Origin: JACKOD01 sp041591635
Lineage (GTDB): Bacteria; Pseudomonadota; Gammaproteobacteria; Pseudomonadales; Oleiphilaceae
Reading direction: 5' to 3'
Assembly (NCBI GenBank): GCA_041591635.1
Contig: JBFHRO010000029.1
Coordinates: 1-21,139 of the forward strand
Length of the DNA stretch: 21,139 bases
Shown one piece after another: positions 15,435 to 21,139 of the stretch. The position numbers were made by a program, and so were the translations under genes. Every line of letters starts with the position of its first letter. Position 1 is the first letter of the stretch. The notes beneath the pieces were generated by a model that was given only the letters and a program-made list of their open reading frames with translations, did not search any database and was not told the DNA's origin.

Positions 15435-16285
15435 ACATTGTCCTTCCCGATACCAAACACCTCATCCATGCGTCCCCAGTTAAAATCATTCAGCATCCGC
15501 GTTAGCCTGGGTTCGTGTTTGTGTATGTTCAAATAGTGACGAAAGGCGCTCTTGCGCGAAATGGACGCGATACGAGGCTGCTCCGTGTCCAGCTCCCAAG
15601 GGTGCATATAGAAGATCCCGGGTTGTGCTTCCTTACGTTCAAACTGCGCTAAAAGCAGTTTTGTTAGCCAGTATGGGTAAAGCCTGAAAAATCCGCCCCC
15701 TGAAATCGGGAGGTTTCTTGTGCCCATTTTTAGTGTTGTCAAGGGTATTTCGATCAGACCATTGTTGAGTTTGTGCTTGAATCTTGGCCAGTGCGGAACC
15801 CCATAGAGATCATGCTTTACCGGATAGGTACTGGAACTGTAAAGAAAGCCGGATTCAGACAAAATGTCGAACGCCCAGGTATTGGTCTCGTTAATGGAGA
15901 AGCTCGGCGCGCGATAGCCAACTACCGGACAACCAGAGAGATCTTCCAGCAAGGTCTTGGATGCAGTCACGTCTTGCCTGAAGGCAGCCGGTGTCATTTC
16001 AGTAAGACGCTGATGGCTGAAACCATGGCAGGCAATTTCGTGCCCGCGTGCGGCAATTTCCTTAATCAGGGCAGGATCGCGCTGTGCGACCCACCCCAAG
16101 GTGAAGAAAGTGGCTTTTGTTTCATGCCGATCAAACAGATCAAGAATGTGGCGGGTACTGTCACCCACACGTCGCGGCATCGTATCCCAGTCTTTGGGAT
16201 TAATCACCGCCTCAAAGGCCGAAACGTGGAAGTAATCTTCCACGTCAACCGTCATGGCATGGCGCATGACTGAATCACCCTTCAT
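15431..16285 (-). CDS. Polysaccharide deacetylase, PEP-CTERM locus subfamily
   Basis: A 284-residue NodB-domain deacetylase of the subfamily linked to exosortase loci (I recall TIGR03006). The first motif is TVDVEDYFHVSAFE (12-25) instead of the common TFDDG. Then come RHETKATFFTLGW (53-65), the metal-binding HGFSH (87-91), GYRAPSFS (123-130), SGGGFFRLYP (195-204) and YMHPWELD (226-233). It likely removes acetyl groups from N-acetylhexosamines, fitting its pairing with the epimerase. No signal peptide is seen. ATG 16285 overlaps the wecB stop in an ATGA; ATG 16267, six codons in, has a better spaced GGGTGA and starts nearer the conserved block, so the true start could be either. The stop overlaps the FemAB ATG, so wecB, this gene and FemAB form a coupled trio. 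Confidence 0.94.
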   Translation of the reverse strand: MKGDSVMRHAMTVDVEDYFHVSAFEAVINPKDWDTMPRRVGDSTRHILDLFDRHETKATFFTLGWVAQRDPALIKEIAARGHEIACHGFSHQRLTEMTPAAFRQDVTASKTLLEDLSGCPVVGYRAPSFSINETNTWAFDILSESGFLYSSSTYPVKHDLYGVPHWPRFKHKLNNGLIEIPLTTLKMGTRNLPISGGGFFRLYPYWLTKLLLAQFERKEAQPGIFYMHPWELDTEQPRIASISRKSAFRHYLNIHKHEPRLTRMLNDFNWGRMDEVFGIGKDNV

Positions 16286-17439
16286 TGGCTGACCATTCGC
16301 TGTTTTAACCAGGTAACCAGATCGGCCACGATTCGTTCGCTGGCATGCCCATCCCAGAGCTCCGGCTGCCGACCAGACTTGCCCTTGCCTTCGAGCAACT
16401 CGTTAAATGCGCGGGTTATTTTCTCTGGATCGGTGCCCACAACCGTGTTGGTGCCCTCGTCCACCGTAATCCAGCGCTCGGTGTTTTCACGCATAGTGAT
16501 ACAGGGAACACCCAGCGCAGTGGTTTCTTCCTGAATGCCGCCGGAGTCGGTCATTACCGCAAAAGCTTTCGACATCAGAGTGATTGAATCCAGGTATCCG
16601 ACCGGAGGAGCGGTGTAAATCGCAGACCCTTCAAGCAGCGTTTTAAGCCCAAAACGCTCGATGTTTCCTTGGGTTCTGGGGTGAATCGCAAACAACACGG
16701 GAACCTTGCCCGAGATCGCCACAAGGCATTCAAGGAGCTTTCGCAGCGTTACCGGGTCATCCACATTCGAGGGCCGATGCATGGTCATAAACACATAACG
16801 CCCCTGAGCCGCAGCGATGGCTGCGGCGGCTTGTGTCAGCGAATTTATCTCAAGCACATCATCAAGACTTGGTGCTATCTCTTTGTTTTTCAACAATGTA
16901 TCTATCATGACATTGCCGGCAAATACAATTTTATCCGCCGCAATGCCTTCTTTTTGCAGGTTTTCATTGCCCAGACGTTCGGTCGTATAAAGGCGCGCCG
17001 AAATCTGGTCGGTCAACAGGCGGTTGACTTCCTCTGGCATCGTCAAATCACCACTGCGCAACCCGGCTTCAACATGCACAACAGGTATTTGCTTCTTGAC
17101 TGCCACCAGAGCACAGGCAATCGTCGAATTCACATCACCAACCACCAAAATGACCGCCGGCTTCAGCTCATCCAGAACAGGCTCAAAGCGCAGCATGATG
17201 TTGGCCGTCTGCTCTGCATGGGTACCACCTCGGACTTCAAGATCGATAGAAGGCACCGGCAGTCCCAGCTGGTCAAACAGCAGTGCTTTCATGGCATGAT
17301 CATAGTGCTGACCGGTATGCAGCAGTATCGGCTCGACCTCTGGCGCCAGCTTTTCAAAGGCTTCCATGATCGGAGCAATCTTCATGAAGTTGGGACGCGC
17401 ACCCACGACCAACAGAACTCTCAGTTTTGAGCTGACCAT
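16282..17439 (-). CDS. wecB: UDP-N-acetylglucosamine 2-epimerase (non-hydrolysing)
   Basis: A 385-residue cytoplasmic enzyme that interconverts UDP-GlcNAc and UDP-ManNAc, supplying a ManNAc-type precursor. Its motifs are complete: GARPNFMK (13-20), HTGQHYD (41-47), VGDVNST (100-106), HVEAGLRSGD (122-131) followed by MPEEVNR, MHRPSNVD (220-227), HPRT (253-256), DSGGIQEE (298-305) and RENTERW (317-323). The length is normal for the family. ATG 17439 is chosen because AAGGA lies 7 nt upstream and the VLLVVGARPNF opening follows at the expected distance; an in-frame extension to 17511 has neither. It is the first gene of the minus-strand series, so its promoter should lie in the divergent region 17440-17702. 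It ends in an ATGA overlap with the deacetylase. Confidence 0.96.
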   Translation of the reverse strand: MVSSKLRVLLVVGARPNFMKIAPIMEAFEKLAPEVEPILLHTGQHYDHAMKALLFDQLGLPVPSIDLEVRGGTHAEQTANIMLRFEPVLDELKPAVILVVGDVNSTIACALVAVKKQIPVVHVEAGLRSGDLTMPEEVNRLLTDQISARLYTTERLGNENLQKEGIAADKIVFAGNVMIDTLLKNKEIAPSLDDVLEINSLTQAAAAIAAAQGRYVFMTMHRPSNVDDPVTLRKLLECLVAISGKVPVLFAIHPRTQGNIERFGLKTLLEGSAIYTAPPVGYLDSITLMSKAFAVMTDSGGIQEETTALGVPCITMRENTERWITVDEGTNTVVGTDPEKITRAFNELLEGKGKSGRQPELWDGHASERIVADLVTWLKQRMVSQ

Positions 17440-17702
17440 TCTTGTATCCTTAATCAATAATGAAACACCGGCTTCAAAGGCAATCGGACTGCCCAAAAAA
17501 CAGGGCGCCATTGTACATGGGAACAGGTACAGAGTGACACGGTGAGCATGGCCAAGTCGCAGTTTTTATAGATTTAACATTCTTTGTGTATTTTTATAAC
17601 CAAGTTTTTTCCAATTCATATTAAACTGTCGGGTAGTTTTTTCTCGAATTCCATTCATTCTGCCAGCTACTCACACTTAAACAGGTAACAGGGAATTTAG
17701 TC
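17440..17702. promoter_or_regulatory. Divergent intergenic region between wecB and the export gene
   Basis: This 263-bp stretch is the largest gap and the only place where two long gene series diverge, so promoters for both arms are expected. The half nearest the export gene (about 17561-17650) is markedly AT-rich with T-tracts at 17563, 17591, 17605 and 17637. A possible plus-strand promoter is TTAACA at 17574-17579 with TATAAC at 17595-17600, but the 15-nt spacer is short. No convincing minus-strand sigma-70 promoter and no sigma-54 (GG-N10-GC) match were found by eye. A GCCC/GGGC short inverted repeat around 17491-17506 and a TGTACA palindrome near 17513 lie on the wecB side. The AGGGA with 8-nt spacing at the right end serves the export gene. 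Confidence 0.55.
17447..17451 (-). promoter_or_regulatory. Ribosome binding site of wecB
   Basis: AAGGA on the minus strand, 7 nt before ATG 17439. It fixes the start against the 24-codon longer frame beginning at 17511. Confidence 0.78.
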
Positions 17703-18395
17703 ATGAAGTCTGTGAGCAACCTTTTGACAATGACCAGCACCAACGCCAAACAACGCCCAAGACAGACCCGAGTCACGTATTGCATCCTGATGGGCCTTGG
17801 TGTCAGCCTGCTGCTTGCAGGTTGCCACAGCAAGGCTCCAAAACTGAACCAGGCGACGCTCTATCCCTCGGCGACAACCTCCCCTTCCAACTACAACTAC
17901 CTGATTGGCCCTTACGATTCACTCGAGATATTTGTCTGGGGCAATCCTGAAATTACGGGCTCTGTAGAGGTTCGACCGGACGGCATGATTTCCACCAAAC
18001 TGGTCGAAGATATTCCCGTTTCCGGGAAAACGCCCACACAGGTTGCCCGGGACATAGAGACGGCACTTGCCAAATTTATTCGCGACCCGATTGTCACCGT
18101 GATTCCTAGCAATTTTCTGGGACCATACAGTGAACAGGTGCGTGTGGTTGGAGAGGCGACCAATCCAAAAGCCATCAGTTATGCCAAGAACATGACACTT
18201 CTCGATGTAATGATTCAGGTCGGTGGTATCTCGGAGTTTGCAGCTGGCAACAGAGCCACGCTGATCCGCGTGATGGATTCAAAGCAACGTGAATTTGGGC
18301 TGCGAATCGATGACCTGGTGCGCGATGGCGACATCAGTGCCAATGTGGACATACTCCCGGGCGACATCATTATTATTCCGGAATCCTGGTTCTAG
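17703..18395 (+). CDS. Polysaccharide export lipoprotein (Wza-like, PEP-CTERM type)
   Basis: A 230-residue outer-membrane lipoprotein that should form or line the exit route for the polymer. A basic N-region (1-24) leads into a hydrophobic core and the lipobox LLAG-Cys41. The mature part has the polysaccharide export domain (YLIGPYDSLEIFVWGNPE, 66-83; VRPDGMISTKLV, 90-101; FIRDPIVTV, 125-133) and an SLBB domain (VRVVGEATNPKAISY, 147-160; MTLLDVMIQVGGISEFAAGN, 164-183). It ends in GDIIIIPESWF. At this size it lacks the extra domains of E. coli Wza, as usual for the PEP-CTERM export family (I recall TIGR03027). ATG 17703 has AGGGA 8 nt upstream; the internal ATG 17730 has none. It is the first gene of the plus-strand arm. 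Confidence 0.94.
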   Translation: MKSVSNLLTMTSTNAKQRPRQTRVTYCILMGLGVSLLLAGCHSKAPKLNQATLYPSATTSPSNYNYLIGPYDSLEIFVWGNPEITGSVEVRPDGMISTKLVEDIPVSGKTPTQVARDIETALAKFIRDPIVTVIPSNFLGPYSEQVRVVGEATNPKAISYAKNMTLLDVMIQVGGISEFAAGNRATLIRVMDSKQREFGLRIDDLVRDGDISANVDILPGDIIIIPESWF

Positions 18396-18406
18396 TAATG
18401 CACCCA

Positions 18407-18463
18407 CATCCGCTAGCGGGTGAAGCTCTACCCCGATCGATGGCGGTTATCCGTTACATCGAT
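18407..18463. repeat. Two small inverted repeats between the export and chain-length genes
   Basis: The 131-bp gap 18396-18526 holds CATCCGCTAGCGGGTG at 18407-18422, with a perfect CCGCTAGCGG core. It also holds ATCGATG (18436-18442) facing CATCGAT (18457-18463) across a 14-nt loop. Neither is followed by a T-run, so neither is a clear terminator. They could be an mRNA structure affecting downstream expression, or a binding site; chance is not excluded. Confidence 0.35.
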
Positions 18464-18526
18464 TGATTTCGGGCAACCAGCACTTAAAACTCAAGAAATA
18501 GTTTCAGGTATAACAGGTAATAGTAA

Positions 18527-20080
18527 ATGCAGGAAATCATTGATCAATTACTGATCTATTTAAAGGGACTTTCGCGGGCGAAGTTTTATATTATCGGGAT
18601 CACCTGGGTGATTTGTCTTCTCGGCTGGTTTGCTGTCTGGAAACTGCCAGATCAGTATCAGTCCTCTGCGCGCGTGTTCGTTGATACCCAGTCACTTCTG
18701 AAGCCTCTGCTCAGGGGGTTGACCGTGCAAACCAACAGCGAGCAGGAAATCCGACTCATGGTCAGAACCCTGTTCAGTCGGCCCAACCTGGAAAAAATTG
18801 CTCGCAACTCCGATCTGGACATCCACGCCACGACCGCTGCCGAATACGAAATGATGATCGAAAAGCTCAAGAAAGATCTTTCAATCGCCTCAGCCGGTCG
18901 CGAAGACATTTACTCCCTTGCCTATACCAGCAATAACCCGGATACCGCCAAAAACGTGATTCAGGCCACGCTCGCCATCTTTATTGAAAACACATTGGGA
19001 GAATCGCGCAACGACAACGATGCGGTAAAGAGCTTCCTTGACCAGCAAATCCGCGATTACGAAAAACGTCTGCTTGATGCCGAACAAAAGATTACCGAGT
19101 TTCGGCAACAAAACGTGGATGTTCTCAAAGGCGACATAGGTAGCTACTACGGCATGCTTGAGGCAGAAAAGCGCAAGCTGGATGAAGCACTGCTGCAACT
19201 CAACGAGGTTCAAACCCGGCTGGCCTCGGCCCGTTCGCAACTCAAGGGAGAAGAACCATCCTTTGGCCTCTTTCAACCAAGCACACCTTCAGCCAACATA
19301 ACGACCGAGTATGATGCACGTATTGACAGCTTCAAGAAACAACTGGATCAACTCTCATTGCGCTTTACCGATGCTCACCCGGATGTGAAAGAGCTTAAAT
19401 TCCGGATCGAACAGCTCGAAAAGCTCCGCCAGGATCGCTTGGCAGAAGTTCAGCAACAAATGCAGAGCAATCCTAATCTGGGTGGAACCCTGGATAGCAA
19501 TCCGGTCTACCAGGAAATAAAACTAAGTGTCGGGCGTCTGGAGAGTGAGGCGGCGTCGCTTCAGGTACGAGTGGCCAACTATCAATCAAAAGTCAAGGAG
19601 TTAGAGGGAAAAGTTCACCTTGTTCCTGAAGTTGAGGCACAACTGGTGTCGCTCAACCGCGGTTATGACATTACCAGGAACAAATACAACGAACTTCTTA
19701 CACGCAGAGAACAGGCTCGTCTGTCACAAGAGGCGGATCTGACAACCGATGATATTCAATTCAAGGTAATAGACCCTCCACGCAAGCCACTTGACCCTAG
19801 CGGCCCCAATCGGCCAGTGCTGATATCGCTGGTAACCGTATTCGGATTTGCGGCAGGACTGGCTGTGGCGCTTTTGATCAGCCAAATCCGGCCGGTCGTG
19901 TTTTCGATCTCCCAGTTGCCGGATTTCCCCGTGTTTGGCTATGTTTCGAAACTCCCCCCCACCCGTACCGCAGTGATTGCAAACATTACTCGCAAAGCTC
20001 TGTTTTACATGCTGTTTTTCGGCGTATTGATAGCTTACGGTGCAATCATGTATCTGCAAATGACGGCTAGGTTACTCTAG
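18527..20080 (+). CDS. Exopolysaccharide chain-length determinant (Wzz-like, PEP-CTERM type)
   Basis: A 517-residue inner-membrane polysaccharide co-polymerase, matching the PEP-CTERM chain-length family (I recall TIGR03007). It has a first membrane segment at about 20-38 and a Wzz domain (YQSSARVFVDTQSLLKPLL, 44-62). A long periplasmic helical region follows, rich in coiled-coil heptads (about 165-240 and 265-400). Then comes the proline-rich turn PPRKPLDPSGPNRP (417-430) before a second membrane segment at 431-453. A third hydrophobic segment (491-510) closes the protein, as in this family, without a fused kinase domain. It controls polymer length and pairs with the export lipoprotein and the separate kinase next door. 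AGGT with about 8-nt spacing precedes ATG 18527. The gene begins 131 nt after the export gene and ends 29 nt before the kinase. Confidence 0.94.
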   Translation: MQEIIDQLLIYLKGLSRAKFYIIGITWVICLLGWFAVWKLPDQYQSSARVFVDTQSLLKPLLRGLTVQTNSEQEIRLMVRTLFSRPNLEKIARNSDLDIHATTAAEYEMMIEKLKKDLSIASAGREDIYSLAYTSNNPDTAKNVIQATLAIFIENTLGESRNDNDAVKSFLDQQIRDYEKRLLDAEQKITEFRQQNVDVLKGDIGSYYGMLEAEKRKLDEALLQLNEVQTRLASARSQLKGEEPSFGLFQPSTPSANITTEYDARIDSFKKQLDQLSLRFTDAHPDVKELKFRIEQLEKLRQDRLAEVQQQMQSNPNLGGTLDSNPVYQEIKLSVGRLESEAASLQVRVANYQSKVKELEGKVHLVPEVEAQLVSLNRGYDITRNKYNELLTRREQARLSQEADLTTDDIQFKVIDPPRKPLDPSGPNRPVLISLVTVFGFAAGLAVALLISQIRPVVFSISQLPDFPVFGYVSKLPPTRTAVIANITRKALFYMLFFGVLIAYGAIMYLQMTARLL

Positions 20081-20094
20081 TTACAACGCGTGTC

Positions 20095-20102
20095 AGAAGG
20101 AG
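20095..20102 (+). promoter_or_regulatory. Strong ribosome binding site of the tyrosine kinase gene
   Basis: AGAAGGAG ends 7 nt before ATG 20110 in the 29-nt gap after the chain-length gene. It is the strongest Shine-Dalgarno seen in the window and fixes the start. Confidence 0.8.
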
Positions 20103-20109
20103 CATTTCG

Positions 20110-21108
20110 ATGAGCACAATAGAAAAAGCGATGGCACGAGCTAAAGAGCTTGAAAGCAACGATGTGCCCCTTAACAAGGAACATCAGGCACTACTCGTGA
20201 ATGAAGATGAGATTGAAAAAACGGAACCCGTAAGTGGTCACAACGCTGGCTCACAAGAGCAAGGATCCAGCCCTCCACCACCGACTTCTTGTCAAACAGA
20301 ACCCGTTAGTGATGAGAGTTCAAACAGTCATCAGGTGCAGACGCCAGTCGCGTTGGTAGATAGTGAAAATGATGAATCAGAAAGCCAGCAGGTACTCGAG
20401 CTGGATCTGCAACTGCTTGCGGCAAGAGGATTTATCACCAAACATTGTAACAATCGGGGATTAATTGAGCAGTACCGGGCAATTAAACGAAAACTGCTAA
20501 ACAATGCGTTTGGCCCCATCTCTCAATCCTTGAATCGGCCCAATTTGATTATTGTGTCCAGCTCAAACTCGGGTGAAGGAAAGACGTTTACGTCGATAAA
20601 TCTCGCCATGAGTTTTGCCTTGGAGCAAGATAAAACCGTGCTATTGGTTGATGCCGATGTATTGCGCCCCAGCATTTGCGACCGGCTAAGTCTTGGCAGA
20701 CAAGCCGGCCTGATTGAGTTTCTGTCGGGAGAAATCACCTCTGCGGCCAGCATCATTCACAACACCAATATCGATAAGTTCAAGTTCATTGCGGCCGGCA
20801 AGCCTCACCACTTGTCTACCGAGCTGCTGGCCAGTGAGCGAATGGCAAATCTTATCGAAGAGCTGGCGACCAGATACTCTGACCGTATCGTCATATTTGA
20901 TGCGCCTCCCCTGCTTGGCATTAACGAAACACACATATTGGCAAATCTTGTCGGGCAAGCGGTTGTTGTGGTTGAAGAAGGCCATACCAAGGTTGATGAT
21001 GTCAAGGCAGCCGTGGCTCAACTCAAGCCTGAACTCGCGATCGGCTATGTCATGAACAAGACGAGTCGCAACTGGGGTGGCCAGTATGGGTATTACTACG
21101 CACAATAA
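20110..21108 (+). CDS. Tyrosine autokinase (BY-kinase, PEP-CTERM exopolysaccharide type)
   Basis: A 332-residue cytoplasmic bacterial tyrosine kinase, the separate catalytic partner of the Wzz-like protein (I recall TIGR03018). It has Walker A in SSSNSGEGKTFTS (150-162), Walker A' in LLVDADVLRPS (178-188) and Walker B in VIFDAPPLLG (261-270). The C-terminus ends in QYGYYYAQ; Tyr326 and Tyr328-330 are the likely autophosphorylation cluster. An acidic, Ser/Gln/Pro-rich linker fills about 31-95 and contains TEPVS twice (38-42 and 63-67). The conserved N-terminal STIEKAMARAKEL helix probably contacts its membrane partner. Kinase cycling is expected to control chain length and export. The TAA is followed by 31 bases without a readable gene before the window ends; this family's usual next genes would lie beyond. 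Confidence 0.94.
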   Translation: MSTIEKAMARAKELESNDVPLNKEHQALLVNEDEIEKTEPVSGHNAGSQEQGSSPPPPTSCQTEPVSDESSNSHQVQTPVALVDSENDESESQQVLELDLQLLAARGFITKHCNNRGLIEQYRAIKRKLLNNAFGPISQSLNRPNLIIVSSSNSGEGKTFTSINLAMSFALEQDKTVLLVDADVLRPSICDRLSLGRQAGLIEFLSGEITSAASIIHNTNIDKFKFIAAGKPHHLSTELLASERMANLIEELATRYSDRIVIFDAPPLLGINETHILANLVGQAVVVVEEGHTKVDDVKAAVAQLKPELAIGYVMNKTSRNWGGQYGYYYAQ

Positions 21109-21139
21109 ACCAAAACCCAGGGAATCCATACCACACCAG

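Noticed and set aside
16669..17430. 253-codon open frame on the plus strand opposite wecB
   Set aside because: Antisense shadow of a strongly conserved epimerase; its composition is unlike a folded protein and no motif is seen.
17440..17511. 24-codon N-terminal extension of wecB
   Set aside because: The frame is open but the family starts near the ATG at 17439, which has AAGGA at ideal spacing; the extension has no ribosome binding site and would consume the promoter region.
17574..17600. TTAACA / TATAAC as a firm sigma-70 promoter
   Set aside because: The spacer is only 15 nt and the -10 match is partial in a strongly AT-rich stretch, so it is mentioned only as a possibility in the intergenic entry.
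1..21139. tRNA, rRNA, CRISPR, insertion sequences, attachment sites
   Set aside because: Read on both strands by eye; the window is almost wholly covered by coding genes and no such structure was recognised in the gaps.

Overview
The window is most of an exosortase A (XrtA/EpsH) exopolysaccharide locus of the PEP-CTERM protein-sorting type. These loci occur in Gram-negative bacteria, mainly Proteobacteria, that secrete an extracellular polysaccharide and sort PEP-CTERM proteins to the cell surface. The lipoprotein export gene, the Wzz-like inner-membrane protein and the signal peptides all indicate a Gram-negative envelope. Base composition looks near 50 percent GC. A gammaproteobacterium is my best guess, from composition and gene style only. 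Family names below are recalled from protein motifs; no database search was run.

Layout. (1) Positions 1-708, plus strand: the C-terminal end of an asparagine-synthase-like amidotransferase, cut by the window edge. (2) Positions 17439 down to 666, minus strand: one long, tightly packed gene series. In transcription order it holds a UDP-GlcNAc 2-epimerase (wecB), a PEP-CTERM-locus polysaccharide deacetylase, a FemAB-like protein, glycosyltransferase stp1, exosortase xrtA with a fused EpsI-like domain, glycosyltransferase stp2, amidotransferase 1, glycosyltransferase stp3, another GT4 glycosyltransferase, an exosortase-associated O-ligase, an exported TPR protein, a further glycosyltransferase, a GNAT/BioF2-like acyltransferase and a second polysaccharide deacetylase. 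From wecB to the TPR gene the junctions are ATGA overlaps or gaps of 1-34 nt. After the TPR gene the gaps grow to 62, 43 and 111 nt, so the last three genes may be a looser accessory tail. (3) Positions 17440-17702: an AT-rich divergent intergenic region that should hold promoters for both arms. (4) Positions 17703-21108, plus strand: polysaccharide export lipoprotein, chain-length determinant and tyrosine autokinase. These are the export machinery.

How the genes fit together (partly inference). WecB supplies a ManNAc-type precursor. Five glycosyltransferases build a repeat unit. The amidotransferase, FemAB-like and GNAT-like proteins and two deacetylases decorate it. The export lipoprotein, Wzz-like protein and BY-kinase control chain length and export. 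XrtA processes PEP-CTERM proteins, and the O-ligase may attach glycan to them or polymerise glycan. No PEP-CTERM substrate, initiating sugar-phosphate transferase, flippase, or PrsK/PrsR regulator is visible, so these must lie elsewhere.

No RNA genes, mobile elements or CRISPR arrays were seen, and no gap exceeds 300 bases. The locus type is known. The least described parts are the TPR gene coupled to the O-ligase, the Cys-x2-Cys motif in the EpsI-like part of XrtA, and the divergent arrangement of the two arms.
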